Positions 10,895-21,929 of a stretch of 49,264 bases of DNA are shown piece after piece. The stretch comes from Acinetobacter sp. Its GTDB lineage: Bacteria > Pseudomonadota > Gammaproteobacteria > Pseudomonadales > Moraxellaceae. A program made the translations under genes and the position numbers. The stretch's first letter is position 1; each line of letters starts with the position of its first letter. The DNA lies in contig SSHE01000006.1 in NCBI GenBank assembly GCA_008017315.1, forward strand, positions 1-49,264, written 5' to 3'. The notes beneath the pieces are model-generated. The model saw only the letters and a program-made list of their open reading frames with translations, was not told the origin of the DNA and did not search any database.

Positions 10895-13594
10895 TTACAC
10901 TCCTACCGCTTGGGCTTCAACCGAAATTGCCACAGGTTCAGCCAGTGATACCGTTGGGGCTAATCCGACTGGATAACCAATATAACCTGCTGGTAAATAT
11001 TCAATCACTTGTACAGGTAGATTGACCATGCTATCGCCTGCTTGGATGGTGATGCGTTGTCCATCTTTTAGATTTAAACGTACTGCATCTTGTTCCCCAA
11101 CTGCAAATGCTGCTTCGGGAATCCGTGACTGCATGGCAGGGGTTTTAACGGTAAATTCACCTGACGCAAAAATATGGTGCATCGGTACAAGATGGAACAC
11201 GTCAGGATTTTCGGCCACTGGATTTGGGGCAACAAAACTACGACTTGGGCGTTTACTTAAACGATCAAATAAACGCACACCCGAATCCCCACCTTTGAGA
11301 TGTCCGCCAACTTTATCCTGAAACTTATTCCATGATTGTGGCGAGTTCCAGCCTGCCGACCATGCAAATGGTACCAGTGCCGATGGGGTTTGTGTGCCGA
11401 CATAACCTTCCATTGAGAATGTTAATGCCGAATCGACATCTGTCGGTTGTTTTGGTTCATGAATCGAGATGGGTGCACGCATTGCCGTACGACCTGAATA
11501 GCGTCTTGGTTCACGAGCAATTTTTAAGCCGTGTACACGATAACCTGCATCAGGAGCAACATCGACAATGTCTTGGAGTTGCGGTACATGACGCACCACT
11601 TCATCAATCACATCATCCAATACCGTCCAAGCAATGGCTTGACCTTTTACACCTGTTGCAATCGCATGTAACCAACGCCAAGATTCTTTAATCACATACT
11701 CAGGTTTGTAGTAACTTGGGTCATACACTTGATAGGAGCGTTGTGCACGTCCCTCTTGACTGACCACCGTACCATCACCCTCGGCAAAACTTGCCGCTGA
11801 CAATACATAATCCGCCGCTTGCACCGTTGCGGTTTCGGAATGGTCAAGCACAATCACAGTTTGGGCTTTATTTAGTGCAGCATTGGCTTGTGCATGAGGT
11901 AATCTACGGAAAATATCATTTTCCATGATGAGCACTGTGTCGTAATCCTGTGCAAAGGCTTGTTCTAGGCTTAATCCACCAAACAACGCCAAGCCCATAG
12001 AATTGACTTCGGGTACAGTTAAAGTTAAACCTGCATGTTCACCCAATGCCTGTGTCACAGCCGCAGCCGCTTGCATAATCGCTGGGTCTTGCAAACTTGT
12101 GCCTGCAATGACGAGCGGTTTTTTCGCAGCTTTCAGCGTATTTGCCATGGTTTCAGCAAAGGCTTTTGCGTCATCGGCTAAACCTGTCATGCTGTCACCT
12201 TTGAGTGCAGCCGCCACCGCAAAACCTAAACGGGCAATATCATTTGGTGAAGCGACAACTTCGGCTTCAGCCACATCAGACAAGCGGGTTTGGGTTGCTG
12301 CCAAAATATAAATCGGTGATTTGGCATGTTGGGCGATACGCTGTACAGGTTCGGCTAACCAGTCCTGTGTGCGTTTATCTGCCGCCATTTGTTTGGCTTT
12401 ATTTTTTGCAGCCTGACGTACAGATAATGCCATACGAGGGGCAGTTTGGGTTAAATCTTCACCTAAAATCAGCACCGCATCATAGCTTTCGATTTCACGC
12501 ATACTTGGGTTATAAATCCCATCCATCTGCATAATATCGGCAGCCAATTCTACTAGCGATTGCTCTTTTTGATTGATACCTGTGGAATAATGCTCTTTAC
12601 CGACCAATTCACGCAGGGCAAAATTCGATTCCAGACTGGCACGAGGCGAACCAATTCCCAAGACTTTTTTACCTTGAATTTGGCGAATCACTTGATCAAG
12701 TGCATCATCAGTGCTTAACGTGATGATGTTAGCATTTTGACGTAACTGTGGTTGGCGTGGACGGTCAGCACGATTGACATAACCTGTTCCAAAACGCCCT
12801 TTATCACACAGGAAATATTGGTTTACATCACCATTAAAACGGTTTTCCACTCGGCGTAATTCGCCATAGCGTTCCCCCGGTGAAATGTTACAACCGCTTG
12901 AACAGCCTTGGCAAACGCTTGGTGCGTATTGCATATCCCATTTACGGTTATAGCGCTGCGAATGGGTTTTGTCGGTAAATACACCTGTCGGACAAACTTC
13001 GGTTAAATTACCTGAAAATTCGCTTTCCAGTGTGCCTGATTCTGGGCGACCAAAATACACACGAGATGCACTGGCATATACGCCAAAATCCGTACCGCCT
13101 GCATAATCTTTATAGTAACGCACGCAACGATAGCAAGCGATACAACGGTTCATTTCATGGGCGATAAACGAACCTAACTCTTGGTTATGATGGGTGCGTT
13201 TGGTAAAGCGATAACGGCGGCGGTCGTGCTGCGTCATCACAGTCATATCTTGCAAATGACAATGACCACCTTCTTCACAGACTGGGCAGTCGTGTGGGTG
13301 ATTGGTCATTAATAATTCGACGATAGACGCACGGAAATCGACCGCTTCTTTATCCTCAATCGAGATATAGGTATTGTCGGCAGCTGGGGTCATACAGGAC
13401 ATCACCAAACGCCCACGAGTATCCTCTGGATTGGCGTATTGCGTTACCGCACATTGGCGACATGAACCCACTGAACCTAAAGACGGATGCCAACAAAAAT
13501 AAGGAATATCAATCCCTAGAGATAAACAGGCTTGTAGCAGATTTTCCGAGCCATTGACCTCATAAGATTTTCCATCAACATGAATTGTAGCCAT
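10895..13594 (-). CDS. nuoG: NADH-quinone oxidoreductase subunit G
   Basis: 899 aa; 2Fe-2S and 4Fe-4S ligands CPVCEEGGHCHLQDM, CIACYRCVRYYKD. Confidence 0.97.
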   Translation of the reverse strand: MATIHVDGKSYEVNGSENLLQACLSLGIDIPYFCWHPSLGSVGSCRQCAVTQYANPEDTRGRLVMSCMTPAADNTYISIEDKEAVDFRASIVELLMTNHPHDCPVCEEGGHCHLQDMTVMTQHDRRRYRFTKRTHHNQELGSFIAHEMNRCIACYRCVRYYKDYAGGTDFGVYASASRVYFGRPESGTLESEFSGNLTEVCPTGVFTDKTHSQRYNRKWDMQYAPSVCQGCSSGCNISPGERYGELRRVENRFNGDVNQYFLCDKGRFGTGYVNRADRPRQPQLRQNANIITLSTDDALDQVIRQIQGKKVLGIGSPRASLESNFALRELVGKEHYSTGINQKEQSLVELAADIMQMDGIYNPSMREIESYDAVLILGEDLTQTAPRMALSVRQAAKNKAKQMAADKRTQDWLAEPVQRIAQHAKSPIYILAATQTRLSDVAEAEVVASPNDIARLGFAVAAALKGDSMTGLADDAKAFAETMANTLKAAKKPLVIAGTSLQDPAIMQAAAAVTQALGEHAGLTLTVPEVNSMGLALFGGLSLEQAFAQDYDTVLIMENDIFRRLPHAQANAALNKAQTVIVLDHSETATVQAADYVLSAASFAEGDGTVVSQEGRAQRSYQVYDPSYYKPEYVIKESWRWLHAIATGVKGQAIAWTVLDDVIDEVVRHVPQLQDIVDVAPDAGYRVHGLKIAREPRRYSGRTAMRAPISIHEPKQPTDVDSALTFSMEGYVGTQTPSALVPFAWSAGWNSPQSWNKFQDKVGGHLKGGDSGVRLFDRLSKRPSRSFVAPNPVAENPDVFHLVPMHHIFASGEFTVKTPAMQSRIPEAAFAVGEQDAVRLNLKDGQRITIQAGDSMVNLPVQVIEYLPAGYIGYPVGLAPTVSLAEPVAISVEAQAVGV

Positions 13595-14916
13595 TATGCT
13601 GTCACCTCTGCCATTTCCGTTTTGACCACTTTCGCTTCAAACTCATGACGGAAATATTTTAATGCTCCCATTAATGGTTCCATTGCCCCTGGTGCGTGTG
13701 CACAAAAGGTTTTACCAATCCATAATTTTTTGGTGAGTTCGGTTAAATGTTCAATATCTTCCATTTTGCCCTCACCATTTTCTAGGGCTTTGAGGGCTTT
13801 GACCGCCCACGGTAAACCGTCACGACATGGAGTACAGAAACCGCACGATTCACGAGCGAAAAATTCTTCGAGATTACGCACCGCAGATACCATACACTGG
13901 GTTTCATCAACCACCATCAAAAGACATGTTCCCAAACGTGAACCTGCTTTCATGATGCTTTCACCGTCCATTGGCAAATCAATATGTTGTGCTGCTAGAA
14001 AATCGGTTGATGCTCCACCTGGTAGCCATGCTTTGAGTGTTAAACCATCACGCATACCGCCTGCATGTTCTTCAATCACTTCACGAGCAGTTGTACCAAA
14101 TGGCAATTCCCATAATCCTGGGAATTTCACTTTACCCGAAGCACCGTAGATTTTTGTGCCTGGGTCTTTGGATTTATGAGCGGATAAATTGATATACCAC
14201 TCTGCACCACGCAACAAAATCGCAGGCAAGTTATTAAAGGTTTCCACATTATTGACAATGGTCGGACGACCCCAAGCCCCTGCAACCTGTGGGAATGGTG
14301 GTTTAGTCCGAGGATTGGCACGACGACCCTCAAGCGAGTTAATTAATGCGGTTTCTTCACCACAGATATAACGCCCTGCCCCTGTATGCACATGCAGTTC
14401 AAAATTCCAGTTTGTACCGAGAATATTATCGCCCAAATAACCTTTGGCTTTGGCTTGCTCAATCGCTTCATTGAGCCATGCTGCCGCCTCGATATATTCA
14501 CCACGGATAAAAATATAACCGTGGGTTGCTTCAAGGGTATAAGCTGCAATCAACATGCCTTCAATCAGTTGATGCGGTAATTTTTCATTAAGTAAACGGT
14601 CTTTAAATGTCCCAGGTTCCATCTCATCCGAGTTACAGATTAAATATCTTGCACCACTATTGTCATTCGGTGCCATCAATGACCATTTAATCCCTGCAGG
14701 GAAACCTGCACCGCCACGACCTTTTACTGTTGCTGCTTTAATCAGGTCTAATACTTCGGCAGGAGTATTTTCAATGGCTTTTTTAAAACCTGCATAACCA
14801 TCCAGTTCTTCGTAATCATTAATATCACGCAGATGCTCTTTACGGCTTAAACGCCACGTTAATGGGTGGGTTTCGGGATTGCCATCGCCATAAATTGGTT
14901 TTGGTTCAGTATTCAT
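13594..14916 (-). CDS. nuoF: NADH-quinone oxidoreductase subunit F
   Basis: 440 aa; [25 protein letters not shown]. Confidence 0.97.
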   Translation of the reverse strand: MNTEPKPIYGDGNPETHPLTWRLSRKEHLRDINDYEELDGYAGFKKAIENTPAEVLDLIKAATVKGRGGAGFPAGIKWSLMAPNDNSGARYLICNSDEMEPGTFKDRLLNEKLPHQLIEGMLIAAYTLEATHGYIFIRGEYIEAAAWLNEAIEQAKAKGYLGDNILGTNWNFELHVHTGAGRYICGEETALINSLEGRRANPRTKPPFPQVAGAWGRPTIVNNVETFNNLPAILLRGAEWYINLSAHKSKDPGTKIYGASGKVKFPGLWELPFGTTAREVIEEHAGGMRDGLTLKAWLPGGASTDFLAAQHIDLPMDGESIMKAGSRLGTCLLMVVDETQCMVSAVRNLEEFFARESCGFCTPCRDGLPWAVKALKALENGEGKMEDIEHLTELTKKLWIGKTFCAHAPGAMEPLMGALKYFRHEFEAKVVKTEMAEVTA

Positions 14917-15422
14917 ACATACTTCTCCAATAACTGTTTGACCGAAGATACTTCAACCAAACCGTGGGTATTTTCATCAATCATTAAAGTCGGGCCTTTA
15001 TCGCAGTTGCCTAAACAGCAAATCGGCAATAAGGTAAAACGTCCATCTTGGGTGGTTTGACCGTATTGAATCCCTAGCTCACGTTGGAATGCTTCGGCTA
15101 AAGTTTCCGCCCCCATCAAGAAACAGGCAATCGAATCGCACAGTAAAATCACATGGCGACCGACTGGACGGCGATAAATACGGTTATAAAAGGTTGCCAC
15201 ACCCTCAAGGTCAGCAGCACTCATGCTCAGCATTTGTGCAATGGCGTTGAGCTGTGCATCATCAATCCAACCATTACGGCGTTGTACACATTTTAATGCG
15301 TCCAGTGATGCCGCTCTTGGGTCTGGGTAATGTTCAATGTGGTGTTGAATCTCATGAATTTCATCATGAGTTAAAATCCCTTCCACATTTACCCGAGGTT
15401 TTTTATCAGTCAAAATCATCAT
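14913..15422 (-). CDS. nuoE: NADH-quinone oxidoreductase subunit E
   Basis: 169 aa; thioredoxin-like 2Fe-2S subunit, [12 protein letters not shown]...[15 protein letters not shown]. Confidence 0.96.
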   Translation of the reverse strand: MMILTDKKPRVNVEGILTHDEIHEIQHHIEHYPDPRAASLDALKCVQRRNGWIDDAQLNAIAQMLSMSAADLEGVATFYNRIYRRPVGRHVILLCDSIACFLMGAETLAEAFQRELGIQYGQTTQDGRFTLLPICCLGNCDKGPTLMIDENTHGLVEVSSVKQLLEKYV

Positions 15423-15434
15423 AATATCTTAGCC

Positions 15435-17219
15435 CTAGCGATCCACATCTGCCATTACCACGTCAATGGTCGCCAAATAAATGATTAAGTCTGAAACCAG
15501 ACTACCGTTAATCACCGATGGCATTTGCTGTAAGTGGGTAAAAGTCGGCGTACGAATACGTGTACGATAACTCATGGTCGATTTATCCGAAGTCAGATAA
15601 TAGGTACTCGCCCCTTTCACCACCTCTGCCATAAAGGATGACTCACCTGCTGGCATCACAGGTCCCCACGATACACTCAAGAAGTGGGTAATCAGGGTTT
15701 CAATATCCTGTAAAGTCTTATCTTTTGGCGGTGGTACAGCCAGTGGATGGTCAGCTTTATATGCACCTGATGGCATATTGTCCAGACATTGCTTGATAAT
15801 CTTCAAGGATTCACGAATTTCATGGAAATGCACCATCACACGAGCAAAGGCATCTCCCTCATACTCGACAGGCACTTCAAAATCATAATTTTCATAACCA
15901 CTATATGGACGATATTTACGCACATCAAAATCAATACCCGTTGCACGCAAACCTGTACCCGTCACCCCCCAAGCCAATGCGGATTTGGCATCGTATTGTG
16001 CAACATTCTTGGTACGACCTTGGAAAACAGAGTTTTTCAGTGCGGCTTTATGATATTCATCCAGACGTTTTGGCATCCAATCCAATAACTCTTTGACCAG
16101 TTTTTGCCAACCATTAGGTAAGTCATGAGCCGTACCACCAATCCTAAACCATGCTGGATGCATCCGATAACCTGTAATCGCTTCCACAATATCATAGACT
16201 TTTTGGCGGTCAGCAAACATATAAAATACAGGGGTCATACCGCCCGTATCCTGAATTGCTGTACCAATAAACAGCAAGTGATTATTGATCCGAAATAATT
16301 CAGACAACATGACACGAATACATTGTGCTCGATCTGGAACGGTAATCCCTGCCAGTTGCTCAACTGCCATCACATACGGCATATTTTGTGCACAACCACC
16401 AAGATAATCCACACGGTCAGTATAAGGAATAAACGAATGCCATGTCTGACGTTCCGCCATTTTCTCTACACCACGATGGTGATAGCCAATATCAGGCACA
16501 CAGTCTAAAACTTCTTCACCATCCAATTGCAACACCACACGGAATGCACCATGAGCTGATGGATGGTTTGGACCGATATTGAGGAACATATAGTCTTCAT
16601 CAGCAGTACCACGTTTTAAGCCCCAATCTTCAGGCACAAAACGTAAATGCTCTTGTTCAAAATCTTGTTTGGCTTGGTCTTGCATATAAGGGGTATATTC
16701 TGTCGCACGGGCAGAATACTCCTTACGCAAAGGATGACCTTCCCAATAGGTTGGTAGCAAAATACGACGCAGCATTGGATGCCCATCAAATTTGATACCA
16801 AACATATCGTAGGCTTCACGTTCGTACCAATTGGCGTTTGGCCAAATGTTACTGGCAGTCGGAATGTTTAAATCGCTATCACTTAATGCGACTTTAACCC
16901 GAATATCACTATTGCGTTCCAGTGAAAGCAAATGATAGAACACGGTAAAATCTGATGCTGGCAAGCCGTCACGGTGTTGTCGCAAACGCTCATCCGTTGC
17001 AGATAAGTCAAACAACATCACATAAGGACGTGACACCTTGCGTAAAAACATTAACACTTCTTGAACGCTTGCACGCTCAACCCAGATGGTTGGAAAGTTA
17101 TCAAACGTTGCTTGCACATAGAAGTTATCACCAAATTTGGATTTTAACTCGGCTATGATGGCAAACGCTGGACGTGTATCCACTTCCGTTTCTGGCATCG
17201 TCATTTCAGTTTCAGCCAT
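15435..17219 (-). CDS. nuoCD: NADH-quinone oxidoreductase fused subunits C/D
   Basis: 594 aa; N-terminal NuoC ([24 protein letters not shown]) fused to NuoD ([22 protein letters not shown]). Confidence 0.97.
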   Translation of the reverse strand: MAETEMTMPETEVDTRPAFAIIAELKSKFGDNFYVQATFDNFPTIWVERASVQEVLMFLRKVSRPYVMLFDLSATDERLRQHRDGLPASDFTVFYHLLSLERNSDIRVKVALSDSDLNIPTASNIWPNANWYEREAYDMFGIKFDGHPMLRRILLPTYWEGHPLRKEYSARATEYTPYMQDQAKQDFEQEHLRFVPEDWGLKRGTADEDYMFLNIGPNHPSAHGAFRVVLQLDGEEVLDCVPDIGYHHRGVEKMAERQTWHSFIPYTDRVDYLGGCAQNMPYVMAVEQLAGITVPDRAQCIRVMLSELFRINNHLLFIGTAIQDTGGMTPVFYMFADRQKVYDIVEAITGYRMHPAWFRIGGTAHDLPNGWQKLVKELLDWMPKRLDEYHKAALKNSVFQGRTKNVAQYDAKSALAWGVTGTGLRATGIDFDVRKYRPYSGYENYDFEVPVEYEGDAFARVMVHFHEIRESLKIIKQCLDNMPSGAYKADHPLAVPPPKDKTLQDIETLITHFLSVSWGPVMPAGESSFMAEVVKGASTYYLTSDKSTMSYRTRIRTPTFTHLQQMPSVINGSLVSDLIIYLATIDVVMADVDR

Positions 17220-17300
17220 TGGCTTGGCTTCCTATTTTTAAAAAAATTCGGTTCGCTAAACTGGTTGTATCATATTGGGATAAATGTCGTTTTAGTTTTA

Positions 17301-17325
17301 AGGCGAACGCAGTTCGCCCCTACAT
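17301..17325. repeat. Short palindromic repeat between nuoB and nuoCD
   Basis: GGCGAAC-GCA-GTTCGCC (17302-17318) followed by CCTAC; resembles dispersed GTAGGGGCGAAC..GTTCGCC palindromes of bacterial genomes. Confidence 0.5.
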
Positions 17326-17351
17326 CAATCCCACAACAACAATCAGCCCTA

Positions 17352-18029
17352 TTACTTAATCTCGTCCATAGAACGCAAATTGGTCACGGCAATACGCTCG
17401 GCATTTTTGCGGTCACGTTCAGGCATCATTTTTGGCTTATAAATTGGCTGTAAATCCTCACCAATAAATGCCGACAACGGACGACGCTCCAACTGGATTT
17501 GGTCTTGCAATAGCATCAATGCTTGAATCAAAGCTTCGGGGCGTGGCGGGCAACCTGGGATATACACATCCACAGGAATAATTTTATCAACGCCCTGCAC
17601 CACAGAATAAATATCATACATACCACCCGAATTGGCACATGCCCCCATGGAAATCACCCACTTAGGCTCAAGCATCTGCTCGTATAGTCGTTGAATCACG
17701 GGTGCCATTTTGACAAAACACGTCCCTGCCACAATCATCAAATCCGCCTGACGTGGCGACGCACGAATCACTTCCGCACCAAAACGAGACAAATCATGCA
17801 CACCTGTTAAAGTTGTAGCATATTCCACATAGCAACATGATGTACCAAAGTTAAATGGCCAAACGGAGTTTTTACGCCCCCAGTTTACTGCGGTATGTAA
17901 TACATCTTCCAAACGTGTCATGAACACGTTTTTGTTCACTTCCTCTTCAAGAGGATCATTAACCACTTGACGCTCTTGAAGAGGATATTGTTCCGCATCA
18001 GGATTGGCACGAGTAAGGGTATATTTCAT
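17352..18029 (-). CDS. nuoB: NADH-quinone oxidoreductase subunit B
   Basis: 225 aa; [17 protein letters not shown]...[18 protein letters not shown]. Confidence 0.97.
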   Translation of the reverse strand: MKYTLTRANPDAEQYPLQERQVVNDPLEEEVNKNVFMTRLEDVLHTAVNWGRKNSVWPFNFGTSCCYVEYATTLTGVHDLSRFGAEVIRASPRQADLMIVAGTCFVKMAPVIQRLYEQMLEPKWVISMGACANSGGMYDIYSVVQGVDKIIPVDVYIPGCPPRPEALIQALMLLQDQIQLERRPLSAFIGEDLQPIYKPKMMPERDRKNAERIAVTNLRSMDEIK

Positions 18030-18046
18030 CTCGTATTTCTTCCTTA

Positions 18047-18589
18047 TTAAGATTGAGAGCTTGGGAATTGGGGCTGCGATGTTTTGATTGCCGATTGTGC
18101 AGGAATTTTACCCGTAGGGTCTTGCACCAACTCTTCAATGGAGTTAAATCGTGTAATATCAGCAATATTCATGTTTGGTGAGCCAATTTTTGGCTGAATA
18201 CCTGCTGTTTTACGACGGTCTGATGGCGACCAGTCCAATGCACCCACAGCAATGGCATAAATCAAACCAATCAATAAATCTATAATGAATATGGCTGCCG
18301 TCACAAAACCTAGCCAGCCCGCTTCACGTAACGAAGCTGACCATGCGTAAAGATATAATGCTTCGATATCAAACACGACGAAAAAGATCGCCACAAGGTA
18401 GAATTTAGCTGATAGTCGGATACGTGCACCACCAGCACTCACCACACCTGATTCAAATTGTTCTTGTTTGGCACGCCCCCAGGATTTTCCACCCAGCAGT
18501 AACGGCACAGTAAGCATAAAGGCACACAAAAATGTGACACCTATTACAAAAGCGATAATCGCCCAATCATAGGGAGTAATGGCACTCAT
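18047..18589 (-). CDS. nuoA: NADH-quinone oxidoreductase subunit A
   Basis: 180 aa; [39 protein letters not shown]. Confidence 0.95.
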   Translation of the reverse strand: MSAITPYDWAIIAFVIGVTFLCAFMLTVPLLLGGKSWGRAKQEQFESGVVSAGGARIRLSAKFYLVAIFFVVFDIEALYLYAWSASLREAGWLGFVTAAIFIIDLLIGLIYAIAVGALDWSPSDRRKTAGIQPKIGSPNMNIADITRFNSIEELVQDPTGKIPAQSAIKTSQPQFPSSQS

Positions 18590-18594
18590 GCGGG

Positions 18595-18655
18595 GATAAC
18601 TCCTGGCAGGCCTATTTCATTGAAGAAGTAGGTGTATTTGGCCTCAAAATACACC
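18595..18655 (-). promoter_or_regulatory. Candidate structured 5' leader of the nuo operon
   Basis: Minus strand GGTGTATTT-TGAGGCC-AAATACACC (18631-18655), perfect 9-bp arms; loop AGGCC is complementary to GGCCT just upstream of the CAGGAG Shine-Dalgarno of nuoA. Confidence 0.4.
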
Positions 18656-19003
18656 AAACACAGAATAAAATCTGACTTATTGTACTGATTTTAAGTCTAT
18701 GTTGCTAGATATAAGTCTTATACTTTGGCAGCAATTTATACGTTCATCTATTTAAAATTTTGAGAAAATTTCTCATTTTCATCTACACACCATCTAAACG
18801 ATGCTTGTTTTTTATACGCACATCATCAACAAAGTGCATAAAATCAAACCTCAATAGCAGTACATTTATTTTTATATCAACGCCAACGCACTGTAAAAAT
18901 AGAAAAATGCTCCATATTTGTGCATAGCTCCACACACAAGGTCTATTTTTTTTATTAACCCCTATACAAGGGCGATTTTTGTAAACAGTTTAAGTTGTAG
19001 GAC

Positions 19004-20647
19004 TTAGTTTTTGCGTAATTTTTTACGATGCGTTCTGGTCGCTGGCCATTGCATCATAAACCTCGCCCCTCCCAATGTCGGGCTCGCATCCACCACAGCA
19101 TGACCACCGAACCAATACGCGATACGGCTCACAATCGACAATCCCAAACCATAACCACCTGAAGCACGAGTTCGACTATCATCTAATCGAGTAAATGCGT
19201 CAAACACTTTTTCCCGATCTTTTTCGGCAATACCTACCCCATCATCTTCTACACAAACAAACGCTATCCCATTTTCCACGCCACCACTGATATGTACACG
19301 CTGCTGACCATAACGTAGTGCATTGCCCACAAAATTTTGAATCACTCGGTGCAAATAACGATATTCAGCTTCAACGATGATACTTTCATCAGGTAACGTA
19401 CTACTAATGATTTTATCTTTTTTAATCACATCACTTTCTTTCAAAATTTGAGTAAAGACATCTTTTAAAACCATCTGCTCAAAATTTAAATTTGGTGTAC
19501 CCTGCTCCAACGTGGCATAGGTTAGGATTTCATCAATCAGACTATTTAAGGATTCAATATCCTTGTCAATCATCTCTTGTTGTTGCAGACGGCTTTCATA
19601 ATCATCGGTATCCGTCAGCATTTCCATACCAAAACGTATGCGTGCCACAGGCGTACGCAGTTCATGCGATACCGCACGAGTCAATTCACGCTGGGCTTCA
19701 ATCAAACGTTGAATATGCTCGGTCATCATATTAAAACTCAGACCAAGAGTCGCCATCTCATCACTACCTATCACTTCAACACGGGTATTCAATTCCCCCT
19801 TACGCACCTGATTGAGTGCTAGACGCACCTTACCAATCTTGCGTTGCAGTGGACGCATGAGAAAATACACACCCAAGCTCAATATCAATAGGCTAAATAG
19901 TGTAATCCCTGCAAAAATACGAAATGGAAACCAGTTGAATACTGGCACAGGCCCGAGTAGCAAAACTTTGTTTGGCACATTGGTATAGGCGGAAATGGCG
20001 GAAATCGTTGTTCCTTGCGCTGTACCACTATCTTCATACAACAAAATCGTCTGAGCTTTATCCAAACGTAATCGACTGAGCTGATCCATATCCAACTGTA
20101 AATCAGACAAACTACGAAAGGCCAATTTATAAGGAAAATAAGGCTGTAATTGTTCTAAACGATTTTCTTCACTACCCGAATAATAGACCAAATCCTCCAA
20201 AATCAAGATTGGAATCATCTTGATTTGCACTTCGGACAATTTATCCACTCGAATATGCAGATAGACATTCGACATGCCCTCTATACGAGCATAAATATCC
20301 CCTATAGCGGTTTTATCATCATAACGCACAATGGCATGATGGTTTTCCAAACGACGGTGTTCACTGCGAGAGAGCTCTAATGTATTCGTAGCCACCAAAT
20401 CCAATGGCAATTCCAACACACGAGATACATCCTTCATCCAATCGACTTGACTTGAAGGCGTCGGCTGCTTGGCAATCACCTGTGCAATCACATAGGCAAC
20501 CCCATCCGCCATAGATTCCCGATAATCTTGTGCACGATGGTCATTCACCACTTGCACAATCACGTACGACAATAGGGCGACCAATGCCACCAAACACACC
20601 AATCCTGCATATATTCTGACAAAAATGCTATGTTTGAATAATGACAC
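19004..20647 (-). CDS. bfmS: Sensor histidine kinase BfmS
   Basis: 547 aa; HAMP, AVSHELRTPVARIRFGMEML H-box, N/G boxes (NALRYG, VEDDGVGI, GGYGLGLSIV); downstream of bfmR. Confidence 0.93.
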   Translation of the reverse strand: MSLFKHSIFVRIYAGLVCLVALVALLSYVIVQVVNDHRAQDYRESMADGVAYVIAQVIAKQPTPSSQVDWMKDVSRVLELPLDLVATNTLELSRSEHRRLENHHAIVRYDDKTAIGDIYARIEGMSNVYLHIRVDKLSEVQIKMIPILILEDLVYYSGSEENRLEQLQPYFPYKLAFRSLSDLQLDMDQLSRLRLDKAQTILLYEDSGTAQGTTISAISAYTNVPNKVLLLGPVPVFNWFPFRIFAGITLFSLLILSLGVYFLMRPLQRKIGKVRLALNQVRKGELNTRVEVIGSDEMATLGLSFNMMTEHIQRLIEAQRELTRAVSHELRTPVARIRFGMEMLTDTDDYESRLQQQEMIDKDIESLNSLIDEILTYATLEQGTPNLNFEQMVLKDVFTQILKESDVIKKDKIISSTLPDESIIVEAEYRYLHRVIQNFVGNALRYGQQRVHISGGVENGIAFVCVEDDGVGIAEKDREKVFDAFTRLDDSRTRASGGYGLGLSIVSRIAYWFGGHAVVDASPTLGGARFMMQWPATRTHRKKLRKN

Positions 20648-20686
20648 TGTTCACCCTATCCACACTATTGCGAATGTTTCGCCATG

Positions 20687-21394
20687 TTATGATTCTTTCA
20701 CAAACAAATAACCCTTGCTACGTACGGTTTTAATGCGTTTTGGATTTTCTGGGTCATCACCAATCTTCGGACGGATACGAGAAATCCGCACATCAATCGA
20801 GCGATCTTGACCATCATATTCAATACCACGCAGACGCTCAAAAATATCTTCACGTGACAAGATACGCCCTGCATTGGATGCCAACAACCACAACAGATCA
20901 TATTCGGCACTGGTAAAGTCCACCAACTCGCCAGCCAATGTCACCGAACGACCACCATTATCAATCACTAAGTCATCAAATTCGATACGCTGTAGAACTT
21001 CTTCATCAGCGACTTTATCGGTACGGCGTAATAAAGCACGGATACGTGCCAACAAAACTCTTGGCTGTACAGGTTTGGCCACATAATCATCCGCTCCCAT
21101 CTCCAAACCCAGCACCTGATCCATATCCTCAGTACGTGCTGTCAGCATCAAAATTGGATGATGATATTGTGAACGCACTTCACGACAAACCGTCAAACCA
21201 TCTGCACCAGGCAACATCACATCCAGCACGACCAAATCAGGCTGTTCGCTAATAATGCGACGAATAGCACGATGACCATCCGTTTCCACACCAACTTCCA
21301 GCCCATTGCGAATAAGATATTCTTGCGTCAAAGATGCAAGACGTTCATCATCTTCAACAATCAGAATCTTTGGTAATTTTTCTTCTTGAGTCAT
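20687..21394 (-). CDS. bfmR: OmpR-family response regulator BfmR
   Basis: 235 aa, very close to remembered A. baumannii BfmR (EEKLPKILIVEDDERLA.LTQEYLIRNGLEVGVETDG.RAIRRIISEQPDLVVLDVMLPGADGLTVCREVR). Confidence 0.95.
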   Translation of the reverse strand: MTQEEKLPKILIVEDDERLASLTQEYLIRNGLEVGVETDGHRAIRRIISEQPDLVVLDVMLPGADGLTVCREVRSQYHHPILMLTARTEDMDQVLGLEMGADDYVAKPVQPRVLLARIRALLRRTDKVADEEVLQRIEFDDLVIDNGGRSVTLAGELVDFTSAEYDLLWLLASNAGRILSREDIFERLRGIEYDGQDRSIDVRISRIRPKIGDDPENPKRIKTVRSKGYLFVKES

Positions 21395-21547
21395 AGTCCT
21401 AGCCTCATGTTTAAATTGCTTTATCTAATTAAAAATTAAATAAATACACTGGTTTTGATGCCTCCAATATACACGCGTTTACATTGTAAACAAGCCCCCT
21501 TTCACCAAAAAAATACACGGTTCCCTGTTTTGTATCCATTATACCAG

Positions 21548-21614
21548 TTACAAAGTAATGTTATGTAATCAACCCCACATGGAATTACATGGGAGTTACA
21601 TTTTTCTGTGTAAT
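21548..21614. promoter_or_regulatory. TTACA(T)/TGTAA motif cluster upstream of bfmR
   Basis: TTACA 21548-21552, ATGTAA 21563-21568, TTACAT 21585-21590 and 21596-21601 (11-bp period), TGTAAT 21609-21614. Confidence 0.45.
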
Positions 21615-21651
21615 TTTTTGCCATGCAAATTGTAAAAAAATATATTTCGAC

Positions 21652-21672
21652 TTATCCACAAAGTTATCTATA
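21652..21672 (+). promoter_or_regulatory. DnaA box plus degenerate second box upstream of nrdA
   Basis: TTATCCACA (21652-21660, exact match to TTATNCACA) then TTATCTATA (21664-21672, 7/9). Confidence 0.5.
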
Positions 21673-21857
21673 AGCAATTTCTCTATTTTTTGTTAGGCTA
21701 TTTTTCGGCAAAATGCACATACCAAAATGCAAAAAAAAATTCCCACTGCTAAGTGTCGGAATATACATCATTTGCCAAAGCAGGAATCAAAGATTCAAAA
21801 AGTCAAGATTGATTCCCTAGAAAAAATCCCTTATCTTGTGCTTCAATCCAAAATCAA

Positions 21858-21905
21858 ACACAATTTATAGTATTTTATAGCTTTTCATTGCGCTATAAAC
21901 ATCCT
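21858..21905 (+). promoter_or_regulatory. Putative NrdR box pair upstream of nrdA
   Basis: ACACAATTTATAGTAT (21858-21873) and degenerate GCGCTATAAACATCCT (21890-21905), centres 32 bp apart. Confidence 0.5.
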
Positions 21906-21929
21906 ACACAAACATGGAGTCATGTGCTT

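Noticed and set aside
11022-12534. Several 99-119 aa plus-strand ORFs antisense to nuoG
   Set aside because: Codon-shadow ORFs within a well-supported conserved gene.
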